Source of the DNA: Tenrec ecaudatus
Lineage: Eukaryota; Chordata; Mammalia; Afrosoricida; Tenrecidae
DNA length: 64,000 bases
NCBI RefSeq assembly: GCF_050624435.1
Contig: NC_134545.1
Span: 88,378,063-88,442,062, forward strand
Direction of reading: 5' to 3'
The notes beneath the pieces are model-generated. The model was not told the DNA's origin and did no database searches. It worked only from the letters and a program-made list of their open reading frames with translations. The position numbers and the translations under genes are program-made. The stretch's first letter is position 1. Each line of letters opens with the position of its first letter. This document shows positions 10,880 to 22,480 of the stretch, one piece after another.

Positions 10880-11155
10880 CCACTGTCACTGAGTTGATTC
10901 TAACTCATAGCACCCTATATAGAGCTTCCAAGACGTTAGCCCAGCAACCTTGGTGGCTTAATGACCCACAGTTCAATCCCACCAGCTGCTCCTTGGGAGG
11001 AAGATGGAGCTTTTGACTCCCTTAAATAGTTAGTCTACCCTGTCCTACAGGGTCACTATGAGTCAGCGTTGACTTGTCTTTCTCCTAAGGAGTCTCTGGT
11101 GAGTTTGAACCACCAACCTTGTAGTTAGAACGCCAATGCTTACCCGTGTCACTTG
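10880..11155. repeat. AfroSINE (+) inserted into an AfroSINE (-)
   Basis: A minus copy starts at 10880 with its tail, breaks at about 10938 and resumes at about 11085 with 'gagtttgaaccaccaacctt'. The gap holds a plus-strand copy (about 10942-11075) from 'cagcaaccttggtggcttaa' to 'actatgagtcagcgttgac'. The insertion is younger than its host copy. Confidence 0.8.
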
Positions 11156-11244
11156 TTCCTTTGTAGATTTTACTTCTAATATATAATATATATCAGAATC
11201 CACAGATATCTGCTTCTAGAAGTAGAACCAGGGAGTAGCAGTTT

Positions 11245-11640
11245 GTCGAGAATATGAGCAATATATTTCTCCAAGTCTTAGGCATCTGCTCTTAGTGCTG
11301 TGTGTCTGTTTAGTTCTGCTCTGCCGACAGGCTGGCTCTTTCTGCATCTCCACCCTTGCAGCAGGAGTCCCACACCGCCCCCGAGTGTCCACCCTTCCCT
11401 CAGTCTCATGCACCCATGCACCCATGCAAGCACGCATGCACGCATGCAAGTGAAGACTCTCCTGCAGGCTCTGAAGTCCAAAACCCAATTCCCAGGATAA
11501 AGAACTGGTGTGGGTCTGAAGGCGCCTTGATCCAATCTAGTGTCATGGAGGGCGGGGGAGGGAGTCACATATTACAAATATAGCTCTTGGGAACCAACTC
11601 TTTTGTCAGGGGATTAATTCTCAGAGAAAGGGTAGGATCC
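11245..11640. repeat. Unnamed dispersed repeat, copy A
   Basis: Aligns with 45175-45535 over several hundred bases. Shared blocks include 'gtgctgtgtgtctg', 'gacaggctggctctttctgc', 'gagtcccacaccgcccccga' and 'ccacccttccctcag'. After a variable ATGC-rich stretch (11409-11450) the match resumes with 'aaaacccaattccca'. I do not recognise the family. Confidence 0.7.
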
Positions 11641-11737
11641 ACACAGCCACACACCTCAAAAAAATGCAGCGACATCTTTGTTGTGTACTTGGTCCATGTC
11701 TTCAATCAACAAATGCACTCCATTATCTATTCACCCA

Positions 11738-11942
11738 GACGCAGAGGTTAAAGCGTTCGGCCCATAACTGAAAGGTCGGCTGTCGGAAGCCACCAGGGAC
11801 GGCACGAGAAAGCTATGGCAATTGACTTCCGTAACGAATATTTTTTGGACAAAGAATATTTCCTTGGAAATATGGTGGGGTAGTTGTACTCTGTTATAAG
11901 GCTGCTAGGAGTCATAATTGACTCCATGCCAGTGGATTTAGG
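11738..11942 (+). repeat. AfroSINE
   Basis: Head 'cagaggttaaagcgttcggc', B-box region 'actgaaaggtcggctgtcgg', ending 'gctaggagtcataattgact'. It has small internal insertions. Confidence 0.8.
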
Positions 11943-12349
11943 GTCCGTTCTTCACTCAGCAAATACGTGCAAAGGTGTCAACATGTGTCACAGGTTCCTC
12001 TCAGAAGGGAGGCTGGGGGGTGGGTGCCAAACCAGCCCAGGTCCTTGTCCTTGGAGACGTTTAGCCCCATGGGGAAGATACCCATTGCTTATAAAGTCAC
12101 ACAGAGAGGCATGGAATGATCACCGTGACCAGTATGAGGTATGTATGCGGCGATCGCAGGGAGAAAATGAAACTTTTATTTTTGAAAAATAATTTCTCTC
12201 TTTTTTGCTTTCAGACTTGCTTTTCTCTACCGTGCATAAGTCCTGCTTCTGTGATAGGGGAACAAGGCTGGGTTTTTGACTTGCATGTTGACAGGATCAC
12301 GGATGGTCACCCTGTGAAGGGGACGGGCGGCGAGGAGGCCCGGGTCAAG
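11943..12349. other. Intergenic, nothing recognised
   Basis: No exon or clear repeat. A pyrimidine stretch at 12190-12230 is followed by a potential AG acceptor, but no conserved protein sequence follows. Confidence 0.45.
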
Positions 12350-13235
12350 TTCAGTCAAAGATGCTCAGCATTGCTCGTGATCAGGGGATGCTGACGGGAA
12401 CCACAAGGATGCGCTTGGATAACACACTGCCTGGGAACACTTCCATTGGAGAAGAAAGGGACGGCGAGGGGCTGAGACCATCGGAACTCCTATCCATGGC
12501 TGATGCTGCTGGAAAATGAGACAACCACTCTCCAAAGCCGTTTCTTGAAAGACTGCATGTCCTAAACACACCAGCAAGCCCCCTGTGGGCGCTGGACTAA
12601 GACGCATGAAGCATAGCCACGCACTACGTGCACCGCTGCTCCAGCCGTAACCCCCACCAATGGGTAAATGGATAAACCAATGTGTCATGTGAACACTAGA
12701 TACAAGTTGCATCAACTTCATGCGAATCAGTAACAGAGAAGCCGGCCCACTGACTTAAGGCTAGGCTACACCAGGGGTTCAACTGAGTGAAAGAATTCAG
12801 GCACAAAAGGGTACCTTCTGTACAAGTCCATTTGTACAGAATTCTGGACGAGGGCACATGCATCCACAGTGATGTAAGGCGGATCGCCAACTGCTTGGAC
12901 TAGAGATGGTATGAAGTGAGAGAATGTCTGGGGGTGATGGTAATTGTGGTGGTTGTTACGTGAGAATATACTTATCGAGGGGTCCTGGTGGTGGGATGGT
13001 GGCACATTGGGCTGATAACTGCAAGGTCAGCAGTTTGAAACCACCATGGGAGAAAGACGGGTTTTCGACTCCTGTAGAGTTACAGTCTCAGAAACGATCC
13101 CACGGGAGCAGTTCTACCCTCTGCAACAGTGACTCTATCAGTTGGCATTGACCATGAGCATACACCTATCAAGACTCATCAACCAGCTACATGTGATTGT
13201 CTGTAAATGATACCTCAAAAATGTTGATATATAAA
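12350..13235 (+). repeat. Old, diverged L1 3' region
   Basis: Highly diverged L1 with the ORF2-end and 3' UTR order: 'aatgggtaaatggataaacc' (12660), then 'gatggtaattgtggtggttg' (12937). After the SINE insertion come 'cacctatcaagactcatcaa' and 'taaatgatacctcaaaaatg'. This ending is typical of old mammalian L1M 3' ends. It is interrupted by the AfroSINE at 12978-13155. Confidence 0.65.
12978..13155 (+). repeat. AfroSINE inside an old L1
   Basis: From 'ggtcctggtggtgggatggt' through the B-box region 'gcaaggtcagcagtttgaaa' to 'tatcagttggcattgacc'. It splits the surrounding L1 3' end. Confidence 0.85.
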
Positions 13236-13264
13236 AATATACACATGGAAAACAAGAAAGCCAA

Positions 13265-14400
13265 GAATGTTGGTGGTAGTTGCTAAGTACCATGGAGTCA
13301 GCTCCAACCCTATGTGCAGCAGAACTAAACAATCCTGCCCAAACAACACTGCCCAATCCTGCTCCATCCTCACAGTTGTTAGGCTCCCGCCCATTATTGT
13401 AGCCACTGTGCTGCTCCATCGCATCAAGGGTCTTCCATTGTGTCACTGCCCTTTTCATTTACTCAGCCTGGTGCTCTTTTCTAGGGATTAGTAATCTGTC
13501 CCAAATATGAGGGATGAAGTCTTGCCATCCTCGCTTCCAAGGAGCATGCTGGCTGTACTTCTTCCAAGACACATCTGTTGGTTCCTTTGGAAGTCCATGT
13601 ACTTTCAATGTCCTTTGCCCGCACCATAATTCAAATGTGAGGATTCTTCTCCAGTCTTCCTTATTCAATATCCAGCTTTCCCACGAATATGAAGTGATTG
13701 AAAAATCCCATGGCTTGGGTCAGGTGCACCTCAGTCTTCAAAGTCATGTCCTTTCTCCTCAACATTTTAAAGAGGTCTCGTGCAGCAGAGGTACCCAATG
13801 CCATGCACTGTGATCTCTTGACAGCTGCTTCCATGAGCATTGAGTGTGGTTCCAGGCAAGATGAAATCCTTAACACTTTCAATCTGGTCTCTGTTGGTCA
13901 TGATGTTTTCTGTGGTCCAGCTGTGAGGATTTGGGTTTTCTGTACATTGAGTTGCAATCCATACTGATCTACGTCCTCACTTGCAGCAAGAAGGTTGCAT
14001 AAGCTGCATATCGCAGGCTGTTGACGAGCCTTCCTCCAATCCTGACGCTGCGTTCTTCTTCACGGAGTCCAGCAGCTCTGACGATCTGCTCGGCACACAG
14101 ACCGAGTTCAGTATGGGGAGACGATACAGCCCTGGTGCACGTCTTTCTCGATTTCAAACCATGCGGCAGTCCCTTGTTCTGTTTGAACGACTGCCTCTTG
14201 GCCCAGGTACAAGTTCCACGGGAGCACAATGGAGTGTTCTGGAATTCCTAGTACTTTCAATGCCCTCCTTAGTTGGCGATGATCCACACAGCAGGGTGCC
14301 TTTGCATAGCCATTTAACCAAAGGAAACATTTTTCTGGTATTTTCTGTTTGGAACCAAGATCCATGATGTCAGCAGTGCTATCCCTTGAAAGCCTTGGCT
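13265..14400 (-). pseudogene. RTE LINE reverse-transcriptase fragment
   Basis: The longest RTE piece in the window, about 1.1 kb, antisense. It runs from the 3' end ('agttgctaagtaccatggag') through recognisable RT-coding segments, for example 'catcctcgcttccaaggagc', 'cttgggtcaggtgcacctca' and 'ttaaagaggtctcgtgcagc'. It stops at 'aaccaagatccatgatgtca', which encodes part of the RT domain. Frames are broken by indels and stops in all minus-strand readings, so it is a dead copy. It is 5'-truncated: no endonuclease domain is present. Confidence 0.85.
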
Positions 14401-15030
14401 TTTGAAGAATATCAGAGAGAGGGGGTCACCAGAGAGAGGGGGTCACCAGAGAGAGATGAGGTCGAGGGCAGCAGAAAACACATCGGTGAAATAGAACCGA
14501 AAACGCCTACGCGGGGATATGGGCAATTAATACTCACGCTATTCCAGTTACAGCAGGTTTACAAGTCGATGGGTAAAGAGAGTAATCAGCTAGCTCTCTG
14601 ATCTTTGACTACCGGCTTCCCATACCTCACACCATATGCTACAAAGACTCCCGATGACTGCAAAGCTGAGAGAGGACACTCAAAAGTGTACAGTGGTTAG
14701 AAGAACATTTGGGAAAATATCCTCATGAATTTCAGGTAAAAAAATAATTTTGTAAAGCATAAAAAGCACAAAACAGATAAGGCATGAAAGTACATCAGAT
14801 TACACTAAAACTACTTATTTCCTAAAAGACAACCTAAAGTGAAAGGATAAGCCATTGAGTAGAGGAGATGTTTTTTAATGGATTTAATGAATATAGTTTT
14901 TACTGTCTATAAAGAGTCATGTGGGTTCTTTGACATGAACAGAAATTGGACAAAAGTTACGAATGGGCAAGCTGTAGAATGAACCCCCCCTCTCATGTGA
15001 AAAAAAAGCTCAATATTAAGGATAATTTAA
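14401..15030. other. Intergenic, nothing recognised
   Basis: No gene seen. A 20-bp unit, 'gagagagggggtcaccaga', is repeated in tandem at 14414-14455. Confidence 0.5.
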
Positions 15031-15032
15031 AC

Positions 15033-15212
15033 CTGTTGCCCATGAGTTGATTCCAACCCATCATGGCTGTACAGGACAGAGCCGAACGGCTCCACGGGGG
15101 TTTCTGAGACTGTAACTCTTGACAGGAGCAGACAGCCTCCCCTTTCCCCCAGTGAGTGGCTGGTGGGTTTGAACTGCTTACTTTTGGGTGAGCAGGCCAC
15201 CGGGGATTCTTC
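15033..15212 (-). repeat. AfroSINE
   Basis: Reverse-complement copy from 'gttgcccatgagttgattcc' through 'ggtgggtttgaactgcttac' to the head 'aggccaccggggattcttc'. Confidence 0.88.
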
Positions 15213-16469
15213 ACAAAGAGAAATGGTTGCTAATCGTAATAATTTTTGAACAGCGTGCCTGCTCGTCTTTGTATATTCTACAGTTAAATGGATCCAGAAA
15301 GCTGAACGCAAGAGAAATCAGAAAGAGCACTAAGCAATTTTGCTCTTGCTTCAAAGTTAAATGACTAAGAATATTTACGATGGCTCACTTTCTTTACTTG
15401 ATTTCAAGCAGGTCAGTCCCTGAAGGGTTCGTCGCTGGTTTTTACCTTTTGAGTTCAGAAAAAAGAATAATTTTCAGACACCTTAGTAACCTATGAGATG
15501 TTCAATGGTAGCATTTTAAGTCTGATATCCCAGGGTCTTAATGTAGCAGGTATTTCGCAACATTTCAAATAATAACTTTTAAAAATATTGTGCCCAGACC
15601 ATTTTTATTTCATCGGTAGCACTTTCACGTGGCTAGCACGATAAAATATTGATACTGAAAGACAAACCGCCTTGCACAGGTTTGTAAAAATATCAGGTGG
15701 GCATTCATTTCAAATGTGACAGCTATCGAATTAATCACAGATTTTCTTTAACAAGGGAGAGAGAAGTCATACCTTATCTCACTTGAAATGGCCAAGGCAA
15801 CATCTTGCATTTGCCTGAAAAATGAAAATTATGTTCTGGACCTCACTCCCTGTATTACCCTAACACGCCCCAAAAGTCTGCAAAGTGAAGGTTACGCGCC
15901 AGCATCACTGAATGGCGTATCCAGCACGTTTTTCATAAAGACCAGGGCGTGCTGTGCATAGCGCCGTGAGAGCTTACACCTGGCCCTTGTTGTTTCCTTG
16001 CGGATCCGTCACCACTGCTCTTTGCTGACGGTAGTGTGTGCAGGACGGTAGCACTTCATTGACAGGAGCTGCCAGACACACAGCTGGGTTCTGAAAGGGC
16101 ATGGAACAAGGGATCTCCTTGCTGATGTCAGATGGGTCATCAGACTTGATCAATGGTAGCCTTCAGCATCACCATCACCACCACCATTTATTAAAAGAAG
16201 CTCTCTGCTTGGGTCCTGCTGGATGGCTGTCACAGCATAACTTTCACCTTGAAACATCGGCAAGTCATATCCGGGTAACTGCTGAACATCGACTCTGAGT
16301 AAGACAGACCAGAGTGCTGCCCTCAGTAAGCGTGCACTTGTGGTGAGATTTGTGAGTGTGTGTGGTCTTCTCTGAGCCAAGTTACCAAACTGTGGGTCCT
16401 CCTGTTCTTCTTGTTCACAGCAGTCTGCACAGGCAGTCTTCCCGTGCCCTGGTCCTTCTGCTGTGTTTG
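15213..16469. other. Intergenic, nothing recognised
   Basis: About 1.25 kb, AT-rich at first, with no repeat I can name. A short CATCAC-rich stretch lies at 16165-16190. It is one of the longer apparently unique intervals and so a candidate for conserved noncoding sequence, though I see no specific signal. Confidence 0.5.
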
Positions 16470-16527
16470 TCAGGTACCATGGAGTCACTTCCAACCCTTG
16501 AACGACAGAACAAAGCACTGCCCTGTG
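16470..16527 (-). repeat. RTE fragment, left part of a split copy
   Basis: 'caggtaccatggagtcactt' to 'gcactgccctgtg' is the RTE 3' region in antisense. The copy continues at 19275 on the far side of an L1 insertion. The shared CACTGCCCTGTG at 16516-16527 and 19275-19286 is the L1 target-site duplication. Confidence 0.85.
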
Positions 16528-19274
16528 ACCAGTGTTGGAGGGGCTGTGGGGAGACAGGAACTCTCATCCACTGCTGGTGCACCTGTAGCTACGTACAGCC
16601 GCTATGGAAATCAATTCGGCAATATCTAAAACAGAAATTGAGCTACATACAATCTAGAAATCCCACTACTGGGCATATACCCAGAAGAGGCAAGAAAAAA
16701 ACCACGGCCAGACATCTGTGCTCCAGTGTTCATCACAACACAGCTCACAATTGCAAGGAGTTGGAAACAACCCAAATTTCCATCAACAGACGAATGGATC
16801 AGAAAACTGTGGTACATGCATTCAATGGAGTACTATGCATCCCTAAAAAGCAGCGGTGAATACATGAAGCACATTGCCACATGGGAGGAACTGGAGGAAA
16901 TCATGCTAAGTGAAGTAAGCCAAGCACAAAAGGACAAGGACAACATGAATCCACTGAGGTAAGTTTAAAAAAAAAAACAACAAAAAAAATGGAGCAAAGG
17001 AGAAAATCTATTGCATACATAAATCCCTGGGGTGAGGTTAAGCAACTAGGGCAGGGGCCAAACCCAATCCAGGGATACATACAGCAGCCAACTAAATAAG
17101 AAGGGGAAAGAAAGAGAGAGAAAAAAGACGAGTAAGTGGGGAGCAGGGCACTAACCCACCCAAGGGGAGGGCACTGTTTTTATCTCCACAGGAGAGGGAG
17201 AGAGACCAGGCTTCAACTGGATGTGCCAAGACGTGAATACAACATACCGGCATGTACCAGGGAACCAATAGAGAGGTCTGCGGGGCTGGCCCCAATCCCG
17301 ACTATGTGCACCCCAGCCCCCTCAGAAGAATGCACTTCAGAGGACAGCTTGGGGAGAGGGGCGCGCCAGAGCACATGGGAGAAACGAAAAGGGATGAAGA
17401 GGGCGGAGAGGACATCCTGGCCCACCAAGCCCCGAGGACAATATTCCTGCTCGGAACAGACAACACACAGAGACCATAGTCCTGGCCCCACCACAAGACA
17501 CGATGACCCTCACTAAACCTTAGCGCTACAGGGAACAACACGGGCGACACCGTGCAGGAATAGTGCACAACCTGACCCCAACACGCTGGGTCAAGACACT
17601 AAGGGCATGCAACAGAACAGTCAGGGAGGCAAAGTGATGAAATCCCTGGGGAATACAAAACATAGACTTTGGAGGCAGAGTGTGGCACCCCATCATACTC
17701 AACTGGAAAACACTCACAAAGGCCAACAAACATATCTTGAAATATTTATAGGCGTTTCCATTTTTGTCAGTGGCTTTCTTTTTGTTATTGTTATTTTGTT
17801 TTTTGGTTGTTATTGTTTTGTTGGTTTTTACTTCCTTTGTTGTTTTATTTGGCTTTGCCTGGTTTTTGCACATGTCTATCTAGATAAGATAGGTAGGATA
17901 AGTAATTTGGAGTTGAAAAGAACTGGACACATGGTTCCGTGTTGGCAGGGGGAATACGGGAGAAGGGGAGGCAGGAAAAAGGAAGAGGGGTGGGGGGAAC
18001 CAACCTAGGGACAAGGGAACAACAAGTGAACTAAAATCAATGGAAAGAAGGGCATAAGATACCTAGTGGGGCTTAATTGAGGGCAATGTAGCAGCGAGGA
18101 ATTACTAAACTCTAATGAAGGCCGGACATGATGGTGGGACAAGAGGAAAGTAAAAGGTAATAGAGGAAAGAACCAGGAGGCAAAGGACATTTATAGAGGT
18201 CTAAATACCGGCATATATATATATATATGGAAATAGAACTATGTGCTCAGATCTATATGTTAAGAATTAAGATTGCAGATGGACATTGGGCCCTGATTCA
18301 AGTACTCCCTGGACACAAGAACACTTTGTTCTAACAATCAGGCATTCTGTGATGCTCACCTTCCCAACACAATTGCTGAAGACAAAATGGGTGCATCAGC
18401 AAATGCGGTGAAGAAAGCAGATGGTACCCGGCTATCAAAAAATAAGCATCTGGGGTCTTAAAGGCTTGAAGGTAAACAAGTGGCCATCTAGCTCAGAAGC
18501 AACAAAGCCCACATGGAAGAAGTACACCAGCCTGAGTGATCATGAGGTGTTGATGGGGTCAGGTATCAGGCATCTAAGACCCAGAACAAAATTATACCCA
18601 ATGTGAATTTGGGGTGGGGCAGCATGGAGTGGAGATCCAATGCCCATCTGTAAACAATTGGACATCTCCTCACAGAGGGGGTCACAGGGAAGAGCTGAGC
18701 CAGTTAGGGTGCAGTATAGCACCAGTGAAACACACAACTTTCCTCTAGTTCTTTGGTGCTTCCTCCCTCCCCCCCCCCACTATCATGATCTCAATTCTAC
18801 CTAACAAATCGGATTAGATCAGAGTATGCACACTACTACAGATAAGAGCCCAAAACACAGGGAATTCAGGATAGATAAACCCTTCAGGGCCAACAATGAG
18901 AGTAGAGATACCAGTAGTATTAGGGGAGGATGGGGAGAGAAAGAGGGAATTGATAACAAGCATCAATCTATAACCCCTTCCCAGGGGGACAAATAATGGA
19001 AAAGTAGGTGAGGGGCGACAGAGGATGATATAAAATATGAAAATAATGATCTATAACTTATCAAGGGTTCGTGAGGAATGGGGTGGGGAAGAAATGGGGA
19101 GTTGATATCAGGGGCTCAAGTGGGAAGAGAATGATTTGAAAATGATGATGGCAACATATGTGCAAATGTGCTTGACACACTGGATGAACGTATGGATTGT
19201 GATAAGAGATGTTAAGAGCCTCCAATAAAAGCAAGAGAAAAACCAACCAACCAAACAAACAAACAAAAATACCC
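16528..19274 (+). mobile_element. L1 retrotransposon, 5'-truncated, with ORF2 end and long 3' UTR
   Basis: The copy opens with the C-terminal end of L1 ORF2. Over 16541-16962 I read CWRGCGETGTLIHCW in one frame and ARSWKQPKFPSTDEW, then MEYYASLKSS and LEEIMLSEVSQAQKDK, in another. A frameshift therefore lies between them and the copy cannot make protein. A 2.3-kb 3' UTR follows, with a G/T-rich tract (17750-17870), a (TA)n at 18214-18229, a poly-C at 18768-18777 and the terminal 'gtgataagagatgttaagag ... aataaaagc'. An A-rich tail (AACC/AAAC units) runs to 19274. A 12-bp duplication CACTGCCCTGTG flanks the insertion, which sits inside an RTE fragment. This copy defines the 3' UTR that recurs throughout the window. 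Confidence 0.92.
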
Positions 19275-19560
19275 CACTGCCCTGTGCGATCCTCACAAGT
19301 GTTATGTTTGAGCTCATTGTTGCAGCCACTGGGTCGATCCATCTTGTCACAAATCTTCCTCTTCTTTGCTGCTTCTCTGCTTTACCAAGCAGAATGTCCT
19401 TTCCAGGAACTGGTCTCTCCGATAACATGTCCAAAGTACATGAGGTAAAGTCTCGCCAGCCTTGCTTCTAAGGAGCAGTCTATGACTTCTAGCTCTCATT
19501 AAGAACAGCTTGGGATTCCCCAAGCTTCTCCTTAATTGTACCCTCTCCTTCTTGTGCAAT
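19275..19560 (-). repeat. RTE fragment, right part of a split copy
   Basis: Resumes the RTE antisense sequence exactly where 16527 stopped: 'gtgcgatcctcacaagtgtt', 'tttaccaagcagaatgtcct', 'ctggtctctccgataacatg'. It fades out after about 19480. Confidence 0.85.
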
Positions 19561-20340
19561 GTGTTATTTACATGTGGCACCCTAAGTGTGTTTTCATCGC
19601 CAGGCTTCTTTGCGTATGTTTTCTCCAATAACATTAAGCTGTTCATTTTCCACGGAGAGTCTTATTTTTCATACTCCACTGTGTTTAGTCTCAAAATGTC
19701 ATTGCAACTTGGCAGGATCTTTTAAACTAATTTGAAATTTTTATTACATAAAACTTGAGGACAAAAAAAAATCCACTTGAGGACCAGGATGATTTCGATG
19801 GCCATAAAAGGGGACTTCTAAAGCCACCTAAGTTTCATCAGCTCTTTGCCTCTGAGTGAGTTTGCATGAACGTAGCCAACACATTGGTTTCATTTCTGAA
19901 GCAGGAATTGTTCTCAGGCACGATGCATGCTGTCATGGTTCTGATCATGCTCATCAACAGATTTCCTTCTTATATGCCCTGTTTCTCACCATCGGGATCC
20001 ACATTCACTTTTAAGGGTGATTAGCTATTTGGAATTGACTTGGTAGGTGTGCTTGTGTGTTTGTGAGCTATTTAGGTTTTTATACCTAATAGCTACACTT
20101 GGATGGTGCCTTGATGAGAAGCATAACATACAAACTGGTTATTGCAGGTTTTCCAGGGCTACTGAACGATGAGTAATGCCTTAGTCCTGTGGTCCCCAGT
20201 ATGTTGCCATTTGGCATTACAACCTATTTGGGTGTGGGTCTTTTTTTTTCTTTCTATCATAAATACAGTGAAAACATATTTCTGAAGAGATCATTTTTAC
20301 AGACTAGTACAAACAGAATCCTGTTTGTAGAGAGAGTTTT
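19561..20340. other. Intergenic, nothing recognised
   Basis: AT-rich DNA, no exon and no certain repeat. A weak hAT-like stretch around 20180-20230 ('gtggtccccagtatgttgcc') is possible. Confidence 0.45.
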
Positions 20341-20342
20341 AC

Positions 20343-20640
20343 GTGTGTAGCAGGCACTGTCTTGAAGCACAACCAGACTATTCAGTAGAAACAAGGAAGG
20401 CGAAACTTCGTCTCAAGTCCTTTAGACATGTTATCAGGAAAGACCAGTCTCTGGAAATAGACATCATGCTTGAGAAAGCAGAGCATCCGCCAAACAAAGG
20501 AAGACCAGCAAAAAGATGGATTGACATAGTGACTACAACCACGGACTCAAACATAACCATTGTGGGGCGGCCCAGGACCAGGCAGTGTGGTGTCCTCTGG
20601 CACATAGGGTTGCTGTGAGTCAGAGCTAACTCACTGGCCC
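20343..20640 (+). repeat. RTE LINE 3' end, sense
   Basis: Sense copy of the RTE 3' end. The region reads LRLKSFRHVIRKDQSLEIDI in one frame, then 'aacaaaggaagaccagcaaa', and closes with 'gggttgctgtgagtcagagc'. This is the tail shared with AfroSINE. It is immediately followed by the (ATC)n array. Confidence 0.85.
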
Positions 20641-20642
20641 CT

Positions 20643-21197
20643 ATCATCATCATCATCATCTTCATCATCATTGTCATCAACATCATCATGATCGTTATCG
20701 TCATCATTATCATCATTGTCATCATGATCATTATTATCATCGTCATCATTGTCATCATCATCTTCATCATCATCATCAACATCATCATCGTCGTCATCTC
20801 ATCATCATCATCGTCATCAACATCATCATCATCGTCGTCATCATCATCATTGTCATCATCATCGTCATCATCGCCATCATCATCGTCGTCGTCATCATTA
20901 TCATTGTCATCATCTTCATCATCGTCATCATCGCCATCATCTTCATCATCGTCATCATCGCCATCATCTTCATCATCATTGTCATCATGATCATTATCAT
21001 CTTCATCATCGCCATCATCATCATCGTCATTATCATCATCATCATCATCATCGTCGTCATCATCATCATCATTGTCATCATCATCTTCATCATCATCATC
21101 ATCATGACCGTCATCATCATCATCATGATTGTCATCTCATCATCATCATCGTCATCAACACCATCATCATCATCATCGTCATCATCTTCATCATCAC
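20643..21197 (+). repeat. (ATC)n / (TCA)n trinucleotide microsatellite, about 555 bp
   Basis: Nearly pure ATC/GTC/TTC triplets for more than 180 units, with scattered single-base variants. It starts at the 3' terminus of the RTE copy at 20343-20640. The serine-, histidine- and isoleucine-rich frames across it (and the methionine-rich antisense frames) are readings of the repeat, not proteins. Confidence 0.97.
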
Positions 21198-21404
21198 CAG
21201 ACGCAGCAGGCACCACCAGTGGGGGCAGGGCAGGGGAGGATGGAGGGAAATATGGAGCCCAAAGCAGTGAGTACCACAAGAAAATGTTCTGAAATTGATG
21301 GTGGTGATGACTGCACGAGTCTTAATATGATTGGACGATTAAATTGTATGATATGTGAAGCACACACCTATAAAAAACATTCTGCCATTTACCTCCTTAG
21401 TTTT

Positions 21405-21720
21405 TTTTCGACAGTTTATTGGCACTTAATCCACATATCACAATTCAAGAGCTCAATCATATCAAGAGGAGTTGAACAATCCCTACCACAATCAATTTTA
21501 GAATGAACATATGCTTCCTCCGCCTACTCTCCCTGGTTAAACCACTTTGAAAATGAGTTGTGTAATCACCATCAGTTCTTGAGAGTGCTTCCTCACCCCA
21601 CATACATGCTCTGCTCCCTCAACCCCTTCGCCCTCCCCGTCTCTCACCCCTCACCCCGACCTCCCCTATAAACCCTTGTGTCCATTCTTATCTCTATGCT
21701 TCCACTCCTCCTGTGCTTCG
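21405..21720 (-). repeat. L1-type 3' end, old
   Basis: 'cgacagtttattggcactta', 'ctcaatcatatcaagaggag' and 'accacaatcaattttagaat' match the antisense of an L1M-like 3' end. It is similar in layout to the copy at 41925-42110. Confidence 0.55.
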
Positions 21721-22299
21721 CAAACTAGAAACCCCAACAGAAATGGTAAAGAAAACTAGAAAAAAATGAAGTGGTCAGGATAAACTAAAAATAATAGTAC
21801 CGAGATAAAAATACAAATAGCAAGAAAGAAAAGACCAGTGTGAAGATTTAAAAGGCCAGGGAAGAAATTTTTGTCATGGAACAAGCAAGAAATATTTGCA
21901 TCTGGAAGAAGCTCATGGCTTCCTTAGTTTTGACTCAGGACCCAGCCCTTCCAATGGAAAGCTCCGGTTGCTCACGAACCCCCACTACCTTGATACGAGT
22001 TTCAACTCCAAACTCTCCCAACTGAGATCTCTGCTCATCTCTTCCAGTCATCCGCTGCTGTGTTCCCTGGCACTCCTTGTGTCTCATTTGTACACGAGTC
22101 AAAGATTTGAGGATTAATAAGGAGGTTTGAGGGTTCACCCCTCTGTAGCTCTTTCCTCAATTTTACCCCAAATTTCCAGCTACTCCAATTGCACACTCCT
22201 TCTCTCAAGAGCCAATAAGTCTGTGGCTTTCTGCTTGGTTTCTAGTCCCCCAGTCAACCCAGCTCTGTGCAAGCGGAAGGTGGAAGGCTCTCCGGGTAG
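21721..22299. other. Intergenic, nothing recognised
   Basis: No gene or repeat recognised. The first 130 bases are A-rich and may extend the preceding L1-type element. Confidence 0.4.
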
Positions 22300-22480
22300 C
22301 AGGTCTCAAAGTGTGGTCTTTGGACCAGTCTCGTTAGCATCAACTGGGAACAAGTTCGAAAAGCAAATCTGGGGGCTCTACTTCAGACTCAGTGCATCGG
22401 AGAGTCTGGGGTAGAGGCTAGAAATCGACATTTGTAACAAGCTTTCCAGAGCGTCGTGTATTCTAAAGCTGGAGAATGAT
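22300..22480 (+). repeat. MER5A-like hAT (Charlie) fragment
   Basis: 'tctcaaagtgtggtctttgg', 'gcatcaactgggaacaagtt' and 'aagctggagaatgatta' follow the order of the ancient mammalian MER5 nonautonomous transposon. Confidence 0.65.

Noticed and set aside
16356..16859. 167-codon frame as a host gene
   Set aside because: From 16541 its residues are the L1 ORF2 C-terminus, fused by chance to RTE and unique sequence upstream; a frameshift follows.
20640..21200. CRISPR-like or satellite array
   Set aside because: The unit is a 3-bp microsatellite with no spacers, in a mammalian genome context.
20688..21292. Long serine-, histidine-, isoleucine- or methionine-rich open frames
   Set aside because: They are the (ATC)n microsatellite read in different frames and strands. 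There is no start context and no conserved domain.
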